Source: a virus
IMG/VR virus record: IMGVR_UViG_3300042294_000464
Coordinates: 1 to 30,074 of that record
Length of the DNA stretch: 30,074 nucleotides
Direction: 5' to 3' (one strand)
Numbering within the stretch: position 1 is the first letter of the stretch; every line of letters starts with the position of its first letter. Shown one piece after another: positions 16,757 through 23,495 of this stretch. The position numbers were made by a program, and so were the translations under genes. The notes under the pieces are model-generated. The model did no database searches. It worked only from the letters and a program-made list of their open reading frames with translations, and was not told where the DNA came from.

Positions 16757-19072
16757 ATGGCAAATGCAGATGATTACGCACAATGGATTGTAGCCAATCA
16801 AGCTAAAAAAGGTACGCCTGAATTTAATACTGTTGCTCAAGCTTATCAAGAGGCAAAGTCTGAGGATAGTGGTGCGCTTAATTACAACAAGTTATTTCAA
16901 CAAAAAGCTCAAGAGCAAAAGTTAAGGTCAGAGTTACAAGCAGAGCCTTGGTTGCAGCGTAATATAAAAGGCTTTATGACAGCGCCATCTAATATACTAG
17001 AAGGCGTTAAACAAGGTGCTTACAATTTAGCTAATCAAACTGGCCCATGGGATGCAGAGCAACGTGGCAAATTAAGGCCACAATACGATACATCTAAAAT
17101 TCGTGAGAACAGGGTTATTGCTAGTGAAGCTCCTGCTGGTGCGTTTGCTGGTAATGTTGCTACTGCTGTGCCATTGGCATTTGCTCCAGGTGGCACTACT
17201 GCTTTAGGTGGAGTTGGATATGGTGCGTTATATGGTGCTTCTCAACCAGTATTGGAAGACGAAAGCCGTCTTGAAAATGTTATTACAGGCGGTTTTACTG
17301 GTGGCATTGTACCAACTACAGTTGGCGCTGCAAAGACTGTAAAAGCCATTGTTGAGCCTTTGACGGCAGGTGGTAAAGAGCGTATTGTTGGTAGGACATT
17401 AAGGTCTGCTGCTGGTGAAAATGCTCCAGAAGTTACTAGAAAATTAAAGCTAGCTCAAGAGCTTATTTCTGGTAGCGCACCTACTGCGGCTGAAGTTGCT
17501 GAAAGTGGTGGCATATCATCATTACAAAGAGCTGCTAAATCAGCATTTCCTGAAGCTTTTACTACTAGAGATTTGCAGCAAAAGGCAGCTCGTATTGGCG
17601 CAATACAAAACATAGCTAAAGATTCCGAGGCTTTAAGCAAATTGGAGTCATTAAGAACATCTGTTACAGAGCCTATGTATGAGAAGTTTCGTCAAGCTCA
17701 TGTTATTGGTGGTGACGATTTAAATAGTTTATTGTCAAGAATGTCACAAGCTGGAGCTTTGCAGGAGGCTAAAAGTCTTTCTGGAATTAGAGGTACTAAG
17801 TTTGACATTCCTGTAGTTGATTATCCTCAATACGGTGAAATAGCAGAAAATGAAATTCCTGCTTTAATTAAAACTGTTACAGAATTGCCTAAAAAAGTAG
17901 GTCTTGAAAAAGAACCTGTTGGAATTACTGGTTATTTAAAAAAATTAGGCGGTATTAGCACCAGTCATATTTTAGATGTTACTGGTGAAAAGGTGCCTAA
18001 AAAGTCAGGTGCAACCGTTGGATTATTTACTAAAAGCGGTCGTGGATTAGATGATGCTGTGCAATTTGCTGTAGAAGGTGGATATTTGCCTCCTACTGTA
18101 TTAGAAGAAGTGGATGGAGGTGTTGATGCTTTAAGTAACCTTATTCATGGTGAAATAAATGGCAGCAAAGCTTATCCAATGGGTTTTGATAAATTTGCTC
18201 AACAAATGACAAAAGAGTTTAATCAAACTCCACAAGAATTTGGTGAATTAATAGGCAAAACTGGCGTTCAAGCGCCTACAGCTCCTGATACCATTGTAGG
18301 CAAAAGAATAAGCGGTAGTGATTTGTTAAACCTTAAAAAAGGTCTTGATGAAAAAATTAAATCTGCTATTCCAGGTAGTCCATTGCAACAAGAATTGTTA
18401 AGTTTAAAAAACGATTACATGGGTTGGTTAGATAATCAAGGTGCTGGATTTTTAGAGGCTAATAATAAATTTGCTGACATGAGCAAACCAATTAATAGAA
18501 TGAAAGTAGGTCAAACTTTATTGGATAAAATACAACCTGCTTTAAGTGATTTTGGTGCTTTAGGCAAAGAAACGGCTGCTACTTATGCTAAAGCATTAAA
18601 AGACTCAATGCAAACTGTTAAAGAAGCTACTGGTTTTAAACAGCCAATAGAAAAATTAATGAGTCCTAAAGATTTAGAAATGTTAAAAAATGTTGGTCGT
18701 GACTTAGCTAGAAAATCTAATGCACAAGAGCTTGGCATGGCTGGTGGGTCTAACACATTTCAAAATTTAGCAATGAATAGTTTAATAGACCAATCGGCAA
18801 CACCTAAATTGACTAACGCGACTATTAAAACAATTGATGCGCTTTTAAATAAAGCCCCATTAGGATTTAATTTACTTGCACCAAGCAATTTGCTTAAAGG
18901 TGAAAATGCAGCATTGCAACAAAAACTTGCGGAAGCGTTATTAAACCCTCAAGAAACAGCAAGGCTTATGGATTTAGCTAACAAATTGCCTTCTGCTAAA
19001 GGTGCTATGTTGAAAAAATTAATACAAGGTGGAATGTTATCTATTCCAGCTCAAAATAAAGAGGAGCAATAA
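16757..19072 (+). CDS. Large internal virion protein
   Basis: 771 residues. It begins MANADDYAQWIVANQAKKGT followed by PEFNTVAQAYQEAK, the N-terminal motif of many large phage internal or ejection proteins. A Gly/Ala-rich hydrophobic region follows at about residues 125-170 (AFAGNVATAVPLAFAPGGTT, GGVGYGALYGAS), which could insert in membranes during DNA ejection. The rest is mostly helical and AT-rich (many AAA/TTA codons), more so than the head genes. No lytic transglycosylase motif is evident. It follows the previous gene after one base and precedes a fibre gene. Confidence 0.62.
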   Translation: MANADDYAQWIVANQAKKGTPEFNTVAQAYQEAKSEDSGALNYNKLFQQKAQEQKLRSELQAEPWLQRNIKGFMTAPSNILEGVKQGAYNLANQTGPWDAEQRGKLRPQYDTSKIRENRVIASEAPAGAFAGNVATAVPLAFAPGGTTALGGVGYGALYGASQPVLEDESRLENVITGGFTGGIVPTTVGAAKTVKAIVEPLTAGGKERIVGRTLRSAAGENAPEVTRKLKLAQELISGSAPTAAEVAESGGISSLQRAAKSAFPEAFTTRDLQQKAARIGAIQNIAKDSEALSKLESLRTSVTEPMYEKFRQAHVIGGDDLNSLLSRMSQAGALQEAKSLSGIRGTKFDIPVVDYPQYGEIAENEIPALIKTVTELPKKVGLEKEPVGITGYLKKLGGISTSHILDVTGEKVPKKSGATVGLFTKSGRGLDDAVQFAVEGGYLPPTVLEEVDGGVDALSNLIHGEINGSKAYPMGFDKFAQQMTKEFNQTPQEFGELIGKTGVQAPTAPDTIVGKRISGSDLLNLKKGLDEKIKSAIPGSPLQQELLSLKNDYMGWLDNQGAGFLEANNKFADMSKPINRMKVGQTLLDKIQPALSDFGALGKETAATYAKALKDSMQTVKEATGFKQPIEKLMSPKDLEMLKNVGRDLARKSNAQELGMAGGSNTFQNLAMNSLIDQSATPKLTNATIKTIDALLNKAPLGFNLLAPSNLLKGENAALQQKLAEALLNPQETARLMDLANKLPSAKGAMLKKLIQGGMLSIPAQNKEEQ

Positions 19073-19765
19073 ATGGCACGCAACGGCAGTGGGGTATATT
19101 CTTTACCAGTAGGTAATCCTGTTATTACGGGAACTACAATTTCCTCAACTTGGGCTAATAATACATTAAATGATATTGCGTCAGCTCTTACAGCATCGCT
19201 TACATCAGACGGTCAAACTACACCTACGGCTAACTTGCCTATGGGTGGATATGTATTGTCTGGTGTAGGCTCTGCTACGCTGCGAACTCAATCAGCTTCA
19301 GCAGGTCAGATACAGGACTCTGTATTTCAATACTTAACAGGCATTAGTGGCACAGATACTATCGTTGCTACGGCTGCTTTAGGTATGACGGCTTATGCTG
19401 CTGGTCAAGTGTTTAGGTTTATTGCGTCAGGAACTAACACAGGCGCTGTGACAATTAACATCAACGCTATTGGCGCTAAAAACATTACTAAGAATGGTGC
19501 AATTAGCTTAGTTGCTGGTGACATTACATTAAACGCTATTGTGCAAGTGGTTTACGATGGCACGCAATTCCAGTTAGTAGGAATAGGTGGTGGTGGTGGT
19601 GCTACTGGTGGTGGTTCAGATGAAGTGTTTATCGAAAACGACCAAGTGGTAACAACAAGCTATTCAATCCCTGCAACCAAAAATGCAATGACTACTGGCC
19701 CAATAACAATAAACGCTGGTGTTACTGTAACCGTTCCTGGCGGTTCACGCTGGGTAGTATTATAA
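19073..19765 (+). CDS. Tail fibre / appendage protein
   Basis: 230 residues. The first ~70 residues (MARNGSGVYSLPVGNP, TTISSTWANNTLNDIASALT, DGQTTPTANLPMGGY) are the well-known N-terminal domain of podovirus tail fibres. A beta region (GTNTGAVTININAIGAKNIT) follows, then a poly-Gly linker and a C-terminal cap ending AGVTVTVPGGSRWVVL. The cap matches that of the 771-residue fibre at 2024-4339. It probably forms a receptor-binding trimer. The start is immediately after the preceding stop. Confidence 0.8.
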   Translation: MARNGSGVYSLPVGNPVITGTTISSTWANNTLNDIASALTASLTSDGQTTPTANLPMGGYVLSGVGSATLRTQSASAGQIQDSVFQYLTGISGTDTIVATAALGMTAYAAGQVFRFIASGTNTGAVTININAIGAKNITKNGAISLVAGDITLNAIVQVVYDGTQFQLVGIGGGGGATGGGSDEVFIENDQVVTTSYSIPATKNAMTTGPITINAGVTVTVPGGSRWVVL

Positions 19766-19774
19766 GAGGCTGCG

Positions 19775-20008
19775 ATGGAAACTCAAAACTTAATCAACAT
19801 TGTAGGCGGTACAGTTCTTTCTGTTCTAGGCTGGTTTGCTAGACAGTTATGGGATGCTGTGCAAGACCTAAAGCGTGATGTAAAAGCGATTGAGGTTGAC
19901 CTGCCTACATACTATGTTCGCAAGGAAGACCTAGAAGCTAGACTAGACCGCCTAGAAGCTGTGCTTAACCGTATATTTGAGAAGCTTGACCACAAAGCTG
20001 ACAAATGA
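19775..20008 (+). CDS. Small membrane-anchored coiled-coil protein
   Basis: 77 residues. One hydrophobic helix is at residues ~5-21 (NLINIVGGTVLSVLGWF); the rest is charged and coiled-coil-prone (KRDVKAIEVDLPTYYVRKED, RLDRLEAVLNRIFEKLDHK). The layout (N-terminal anchor, periplasmic coil) is shared by a small phage family near lysis genes and recalls inner-membrane spanins or gp-like membrane proteins. It could supply the inner-membrane spanin function for the lipoprotein at 22664. Its end overlaps the next start (ATGA). Confidence 0.6.
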   Translation: METQNLINIVGGTVLSVLGWFARQLWDAVQDLKRDVKAIEVDLPTYYVRKEDLEARLDRLEAVLNRIFEKLDHKADK

Positions 20009-20181
20009 ATCAACAACAAAAATTAGAGGCATTGTTTGACAAGTTAGTTGGTCAAAGAATTGACGAAGTTGGTATTGACAACGATGAGTTTGTAATGTAT
20101 ACAGAGGATGGCACTTGCGTAGTGCTTTTCTCTGATGAGGACTTACAACTATATTATGAGCTTCCTGACAAAACCCACTAA
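20005..20181 (+). CDS. Small acidic phage protein
   Basis: 58 residues (MNQQQKLEALFDKLVGQRID, then EVGIDNDEFVMYTEDGTCVV), found by reading the frame that starts in the ATGA overlap at 20005-20008. It is strongly acidic with an alpha then beta pattern resembling small phage 'I-x-x-V-x-x-D-x-x-x-F-x-x-x-T-E-D-G' proteins. It overlaps the metallophosphoesterase gene by 26 bases. Function unknown. Confidence 0.6.
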   Translation: MNQQQKLEALFDKLVGQRIDEVGIDNDEFVMYTEDGTCVVLFSDEDLQLYYELPDKTH

Positions 20182-20935
20182 GACACACTTCGTGTTGCCT
20201 GATGTCCAGGCTAAAGATGGCAATGACTTTACATTCCTAACCTGCATAGGTAAATACCTTGTAGACAAAAAGCCTGATGTAATTATATGTATAGGGGACT
20301 TCGCTGATATGGAGTCCCTTTCTTCTTATGATGTGGGTAAAAAGTCATTTGAAGGTCGTAGCTACCAAAAAGATATTTGGGCTGCTAGAGAGGCTATGGA
20401 TGCCCTTCTACAGCCTATATATGACTACAACAAACAAGCCAAAAGTTTTAAACACAAGCAATACAAACCTCGCATGGTTTTAACGCTTGGCAACCATGAA
20501 GACCGTATTAATCGTGCCATTAACGAGGATAGGAAGCTAGACGGCCTTATCTCCATTGATGACTTGCCTTACCAAGACTGGGAAGTTATCCCATTCCTAG
20601 AGGTTATCGTAATTGATGGCATAGCTTACGCTCACTACTTTACATCGGGTGCTATGGGCAGACCTATTGGCTCTAGTGCAGCACTACTATCTAAAAAGCA
20701 CATGAGTTGCTTTGCTGGCCACCAACAAGGCAGACAAATCTCTTACGCTATGAAAGCTAATGGTCAAGAGATGACAGCTATTATTTGCGGATCGTGTTAC
20801 GAGCATAATGAGGACTACTTAGGCGCTCAAGGTAACAATCACTTTCGTGGGTGCTATATGCTATACGATGTAGAGGATGGTCGTTTTGACGAATTGCCAC
20901 TAACACTCAAATACCTTAAGAGTAAGTATGCCTAG
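20156..20935 (+). CDS. Metallophosphoesterase
   Basis: 259 residues from ATG 20156; another in-frame ATG at 20135 gives seven more residues, and neither has a strong ribosome site. Calcineurin-like phosphoesterase motifs are in order: Asp16 in VLPDVQ (the usual D-x-H has Gln instead of His), GDFAD at 47-51, GNHED at 112-116, His160 in AHYFTS and GHQQG at 188-192. These coordinate a dimetal centre that hydrolyses phosphodiesters or phosphomonoesters, but the substrate cannot be told. Proteins of this type occur beside lysis genes of many podoviruses. Its stop codon lies in the stem of a terminator. Confidence 0.82.
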   Translation: MSFLTKPTKTHFVLPDVQAKDGNDFTFLTCIGKYLVDKKPDVIICIGDFADMESLSSYDVGKKSFEGRSYQKDIWAAREAMDALLQPIYDYNKQAKSFKHKQYKPRMVLTLGNHEDRINRAINEDRKLDGLISIDDLPYQDWEVIPFLEVIVIDGIAYAHYFTSGAMGRPIGSSAALLSKKHMSCFAGHQQGRQISYAMKANGQEMTAIICGSCYEHNEDYLGAQGNNHFRGCYMLYDVEDGRFDELPLTLKYLKSKYA

Positions 20936-20952
20936 CCCTTCGGGGCTTTTTT
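20934..20952 (+). terminator. Intrinsic terminator
   Basis: Stem AGCCC / GGGCT with a TTCG tetraloop followed by six T residues (counting the last stem base). It begins inside the TAG stop of the metallophosphoesterase gene. This is the clearest Rho-independent terminator in the window and probably ends the late virion transcript. Confidence 0.85.
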
Positions 20953-20955
20953 ATT

Positions 20956-21090
20956 ATGATACTACACCAAATGCGCTCATTAAACGGCAAGCTACTTGTA
21001 AGAGGTAGAGGTCGTATTGTCAGGCGTGTAGATAGGACAGCTCGTAAAATTGCCCGTCTATACAAACTACGAGGGAAGTTACGGCTATGA
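20956..21090 (+). CDS. Very basic 44-residue peptide
   Basis: An open frame (MILHQMRSLNGKLLVRGRGR, then IVRRVDRTARKIARLYKLRG) with about a third Arg/Lys residues, beginning just behind the terminator. No convincing ribosome site is present, so expression is uncertain; ATG 20971 is an alternative start. Its stop overlaps the next start (ATGA), which supports it being real through translational coupling. The composition suggests nucleic-acid binding, but nothing more can be said. Confidence 0.45.
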   Translation: MILHQMRSLNGKLLVRGRGRIVRRVDRTARKIARLYKLRGKLRL

Positions 21091-21227
21091 AACTAATCAA
21101 ACTCTGCGAGTGTTGCGGAGAGCCATACGAGGTAGACGATGCTGACATAGATTTTCATGTTTGCCATGAGTGTAATGTTTTTGACCCAGATTTAATTGGA
21201 ATTATTGATATTGAGGATGAGATATAA
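21087..21227 (+). CDS. Small zinc-ribbon protein
   Basis: 46 residues with two CxxC pairs: Cys7-Cys10 (LCECCGEPYE) and Cys26-Cys29 (HVCHECNVFD), spaced as in a zinc ribbon, followed by an acidic tail (IIDIEDEI). It starts in an ATGA overlap with the basic peptide and ends in a TAATG overlap with the next gene, so it is embedded in a coupled operon. It is likely a small DNA/RNA- or protein-binding factor; target unknown. Confidence 0.6.
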   Translation: MKLIKLCECCGEPYEVDDADIDFHVCHECNVFDPDLIGIIDIEDEI

Positions 21228-21628
21228 TGGCTGACCCATTAGATTTTTTTAAAAGAACAAGGGATTTATATCCTGGTGAAGACCAGTATTTTAAATCTAA
21301 TCCACAAGTAGGTGGCATGGCTACTGAAGACCAGTATGTAGTTTTAAATCCATACTCAAAATTATCCCCACAAGAAAAATCTGCTGTTCATGTTAATGAG
21401 GCTGCTCGTTTATACATGAATAAAAATGGTGTGCCAAATGTAAGTTTAACTAGAGAACAAGAGCAAAATCTTTCTGGACTTGGTGCATACGCTAATGCTG
21501 ACCCACAGTATAGAAAAGCCACTATGATGGCTAGAATACTGTCTGGAGATAAAACTGGAGGAATTCCTACAATGGAGCAATCTGAAGCCTTAAAACCAAT
21601 GTTATTTTTAAAGGATTTAATGAAATGA
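21227..21628 (+). CDS. Conserved phage protein ('LNPYSKL' family)
   Basis: 133 residues. The central region VVLNPYSKLSPQEKSAVHVN followed by EAARLYMN, then LTREQEQNLSGLGAYAN and ATMMARILSGDKTG, is a pattern I recognise from small phage proteins ('h-N-P-Y-S-x-L', 'N-E-x-A-R', 'T-x-x-Q-x-x-x-[FL]-x-G', 'T-x-x-A-R-I-h-S-G-D'). Their function is not established. The gene is more AT-rich than its neighbours. It overlaps the next start by four bases. Confidence 0.55.
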   Translation: MADPLDFFKRTRDLYPGEDQYFKSNPQVGGMATEDQYVVLNPYSKLSPQEKSAVHVNEAARLYMNKNGVPNVSLTREQEQNLSGLGAYANADPQYRKATMMARILSGDKTGGIPTMEQSEALKPMLFLKDLMK

Positions 21629-21987
21629 TAGGTGAATTTATAGCAACATTGTTTTTAGCCCGTGATGTAGCACACAGAGAACATCTACGCACTAAAAGTT
21701 ATTCTCAACACAAAGCATTAGGCCACTTTTATGAAGACATAGCTGGTATAGCTGACAAGCTTACAGAAGCCTACCAAGGCCGTTATGGGATCATTAAAGA
21801 GATACCCATATTGACCGAGGAAGAGAAGTATAAAGAGCCTCTATATTGCCTAGCTGGCAAATTAGCTTACATAGAGAAAAATCGCTACAAGTGCATACCT
21901 AAAGAGGATTCTGCGTTACAGAACATTGTGGATGAGGTAGTAGGCGAGTTCTTAAGCTTGATCTACAAGTTGGAAAACCTTAAATGA
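21625..21987 (+). CDS. Conserved phage helical protein of unknown function
   Basis: 120 residues, mostly helical. The N-terminal block ATLFLARDVAHREHLRTKSY followed by SQHKALGHFYEDIAGIADKL and TEAYQGRYG resembles a phage family (DUF5856-like) with conserved H-x-x-H-L-x-T-x-S-Y-x-x-H-x-A-L. The His/Glu-rich pairing might suggest a ferritin-like bundle, but that is speculation. It is coupled by ATGA overlaps on both sides and lies directly before the endolysin gene. Confidence 0.55.
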   Translation: MIGEFIATLFLARDVAHREHLRTKSYSQHKALGHFYEDIAGIADKLTEAYQGRYGIIKEIPILTEEEKYKEPLYCLAGKLAYIEKNRYKCIPKEDSALQNIVDEVVGEFLSLIYKLENLK

Positions 21988-22421
21988 AGTTGAGCGAGCA
22001 TTTTACGCTTGAGGAATTAACATTCTCACAAACAGCAGTTCGCAACGGCATAAACAACAACCCATCCCAAGCAGTTAGAAACAACCTTAAAACACTAGCT
22101 GACAACCTTGAGAAAATACGCACATTCTTAGGCCATCCATTACGGATTAGCTCTGCATTTCGTTGCATGGAGCTTAATCGCAAGATAGGCGGTTCTGTAA
22201 ACTCTGCACACATGGACGGTTTAGCTGCTGACTTTACTTGCGCTGGTTTTGGCAAGCCTATTGATGTAGTAAAAGCTTTATTTAAGTCTGGCATTAAAGT
22301 AGACCAAGTTATTGAGGAAGGCGCTTGGGTTCATGTATCGTTTGACCCTAAAATGCGTCAGCAATTCTTAACGGCAACCTTTATGAACGGCAAGCCATCT
22401 TACAAACCTTTTAAGGAGTAA
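21984..22421 (+). CDS. Endolysin, peptidase M15 family
   Basis: 145 residues. The M15 zinc peptidase signature is complete: RISSAFRCMELNRKIGGSVN then SAHMDGLAADF with His76 and Asp83, and WVHVSF with His117. These residues bind the zinc that cleaves peptide cross-links in peptidoglycan. The short single-domain form without a signal peptide implies that a holin is needed to release it, and one is encoded directly downstream. The start is by ATGA overlap with the preceding gene. Confidence 0.85.
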   Translation: MKLSEHFTLEELTFSQTAVRNGINNNPSQAVRNNLKTLADNLEKIRTFLGHPLRISSAFRCMELNRKIGGSVNSAHMDGLAADFTCAGFGKPIDVVKALFKSGIKVDQVIEEGAWVHVSFDPKMRQQFLTATFMNGKPSYKPFKE

Positions 22422-22423
22422 TT

Positions 22424-22591
22424 ATGAAAGCATTTTTATTAGCCCGTGGCAAAGAATCATCTACATGGAGGGGTCTAGTAGCCCTTTTAACAGCCGTAGG
22501 CTTGACTTTATCACCAGAGCAAGGTGAAGCTATTGTCGCACTCGGTTTAAGCGTTATAGGCGCTTTAGGCGTGTTTACAGCAGACAAATGA
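22424..22591 (+). CDS. Holin
   Basis: 55 residues, preceded by AAGGAGTA. The sequence ESSTWRGLVALLTAVGLTLS, then PEQGEAIVALGLSVIGALGV, has two hydrophobic helices (~residues 16-28 and 36-52) separated by a short SPEQ turn. This is a common phage holin type, recognisable by the 'K-E-S-S-T-W-R-G' start and 'S-P-x-Q-x-x-A-I' turn. It would permeabilise the inner membrane so that the M15 endolysin reaches the wall. It overlaps the next start by ATGA. Confidence 0.75.
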   Translation: MKAFLLARGKESSTWRGLVALLTAVGLTLSPEQGEAIVALGLSVIGALGVFTADK

Positions 22592-22794
22592 AATACCTGT
22601 TAGCAATCATAGATAGGTTGCTTGCTCTATACCAAGAGTGGGCAGCTAAAAAGGAGCAGAAAGATGTGCAACAAGAGAGTGAGCAAATTGAGGCAGCTCC
22701 TGCTGATTGGTTTGAGCAGCACTTTGATAGCTTGCACGACTACCATGCCAAAGCCGTATCCCCTCAAACCGACCCTCAACATCCAAAAGGTTGA
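22588..22794 (+). CDS. Rz-position protein (putative inner spanin subunit or accessory)
   Basis: 68 residues, starting in the ATGA overlap with the holin. The N-terminal helix YLLAIIDRLLALYQEWAAKK is amphipathic rather than a clear transmembrane segment because it contains Asp, Arg and Gln. An acidic region and WFEQHFDSLHDYHAKAVSPQ follow. The position between holin and a nested Rz1-like lipoprotein is that of Rz. The weak membrane anchor makes an i-spanin role uncertain; it may only be a carrier frame for the nested gene. Confidence 0.55.
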   Translation: MKYLLAIIDRLLALYQEWAAKKEQKDVQQESEQIEAAPADWFEQHFDSLHDYHAKAVSPQTDPQHPKG

Positions 22795-22867
22795 TGGTGG
22801 CATGTGTTTAAGTAAAGAAGACACAGCAAAGCTTGGTAAATATATACTTGAATTGGAAAGACGATAA
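22664..22867 (+). CDS. Rz1-like outer-membrane lipoprotein (o-spanin)
   Basis: 67 residues read in another frame inside the Rz-position gene. The start ATG 22664 has an ideal AAGGAG site at 22651-22656; the longer TTG start would bury the signal. The signal peptide LRQLLLIGLSSTLIAC carries a lipobox (L-I-A-C) with Cys24 as the lipidated residue, and a Pro-rich segment follows (TTTMPKPYPLKPTLN). Nested lipoprotein genes of this type are the outer subunits of Gram-negative phage spanins, which fuse the outer membrane at lysis. Confidence 0.75.
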   Translation: MCNKRVSKLRQLLLIGLSSTLIACTTTMPKPYPLKPTLNIQKVDGGMCLSKEDTAKLGKYILELERR

Positions 22868-22868
22868 T

Positions 22869-22983
22869 TAGTGCTTTTCACTAGATTGCATTAATAATCC
22901 TACCGATGTGTAAAAAACCTAATTCTGATACTATGTATCTTACAGTATACATTTCGTATGCTTTGTAAATTAGGAGATACATT
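22869..22983 (+). promoter_or_regulatory. pqqA upstream region with dyads and ribosome site
   Basis: The 116 bases between the spanin stop and pqqA contain a small hairpin TAGTG-CTTTT-CACTA at 22869-22883 and a dyad ATGTAT-n8-ATACAT at 22933-22952. A candidate extended -10 element, TGA then TACTAT, lies at 22926-22934, without a good -35. AGGAG at 22972-22976 is seven bases from the pqqA start, a near-ideal ribosome site. Promoter assignment is weak; the ribosome site is strong. Confidence 0.4.
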
Positions 22984-23055
22984 ATGTGGACAGCACCAGT
23001 AGCTACAGAAATGCGTTTTGGCTTTGAAGTTACAATGTATGTAATGAACAAGTAA
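22984..23055 (+). CDS. pqqA: PqqA, precursor peptide of pyrroloquinoline quinone
   Basis: A 23-residue peptide too short for usual gene calling. It begins MWTAP and contains RFGFEVTMY, with Glu15 and Tyr19 spaced E-x-x-x-Y. These are the two residues of PqqA that PqqE cross-links to build PQQ. Length, the MW-[TK]-x-P start, R11, G13 and the F-E-V-T-M-Y core agree with bacterial PqqA of the 23-residue Pseudomonas/methylotroph type (established family knowledge). AGGAG is placed seven bases upstream. Departures are Ala4 for the common Lys, Val20-Met21 after the Tyr, and Lys23 for Arg. No pqqB, C, D, E or F is in the window, so host enzymes would be required. Its location between phage lysis genes and a convergent phage operon makes it a viral gene. 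Confidence 0.9.
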   Translation: MWTAPVATEMRFGFEVTMYVMNK

Positions 23056-23132
23056 TTGTTTTTAGGCGGTTAAGCCGACATTAGAGGATGTAGTAAGTAG
23101 CGAGTTTTTCGGCTTTCTGCGTTACATGTAAC
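23047..23132. other. Convergent intergenic region with inverted repeats
   Basis: A weak terminator-like hairpin AACAA-GTAA-TTGTT followed by TTT overlaps the pqqA stop (23047-23063). A larger perfect 7-bp inverted repeat, AAGCCGA (23072-23078) and TCGGCTT (23109-23115), encloses a 30-base loop. A perfect 12-base palindrome GTTACATGTAAC lies at 23121-23132. The region separates plus-strand late genes from the end of the minus-strand operon, so it likely acts in bidirectional termination; the palindrome could be a binding site. Confidence 0.4.
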
Positions 23133-23143
23133 AACTACCAAAT

Positions 23144-23245
23144 CTACGCCTTACTTGTTTTATAAACAATAAACGCTCCGCAAACTAGACCCATTCCAAA
23201 AGCTGTGGAATAGCACAGCACATAACTAATTATTGTTTGTAACAT
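23144..23245 (-). CDS. 33-residue single-span membrane microprotein
   Basis: Minus-strand frame MLQTIISYVLCYSTAFGMGL, then VCGAFIVYKTSKA: nearly all of residues 4-28 are hydrophobic, followed by a lysine-containing tail (positive-inside). It starts 20 bases inside the upstream DUF3310 gene and would be translated by coupling; no strong ribosome site is visible. It is the last gene of the minus operon. Function unknown; existence is supported by hydrophobic organisation and operon overlap only. Confidence 0.42.
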   Translation of the reverse strand: MLQTIISYVLCYSTAFGMGLVCGAFIVYKTSKA

Positions 23246-23495
23246 CGTATACCGTCCGTAAGATTAATTCACAATAGTGTATAGCTTTTTTTACATCGTC
23301 AGCACCGTTTTTAGCATGATGCCTGGATATATACTTAACCACATTACCCTCAAGAAAAGTTAGGTTATTGGCCACTATAAACTCTACTGGCTGTATGGCC
23401 ATACTAGCGTAGTGATTGCCACCCACCTGTTTCATTAAAGCGTCCACTTGATCCATAGACTCTTCCCATGCTTGCTCTGACATACCATCACTCAT
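23226..23495 (-). CDS. DUF3310 family protein
   Basis: 89 residues from the ATG at 23495, which has AGGAG just upstream; a longer start at 23522 lacks this. The DUF3310 signature is clear: GGNHYASMAIQPVEFI (residues 25-40), then GNVVKYISRHHAKNGADDVK followed by KAIHYCELIL. The family is widespread in phages and often labelled a nucleotide kinase, but its biochemistry is not established; the helical pattern recalls MazG-like folds. It overlaps the upstream gene by 8 bases. Confidence 0.82.
   Translation of the reverse strand: MSDGMSEQAWEESMDQVDALMKQVGGNHYASMAIQPVEFIVANNLTFLEGNVVKYISRHHAKNGADDVKKAIHYCELILRTVYDVTNNN

Noticed and set aside
2024-19765. A possible diversity-generating retroelement, since BPP-1-like phages carry one and two fibres share a C-terminal cap.
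   Set aside because: No reverse transcriptase is visible, and the differences between the shared ends are spread over third codon positions rather than at adenines.
23193-23219. Overlapping hairpins ATTCCA/TGGAAT and GCTGTG/CACAGC as an attenuator.
   Set aside because: They fall within the coding frame of the 33-residue membrane microprotein and are short; coding constraint or chance is as likely.
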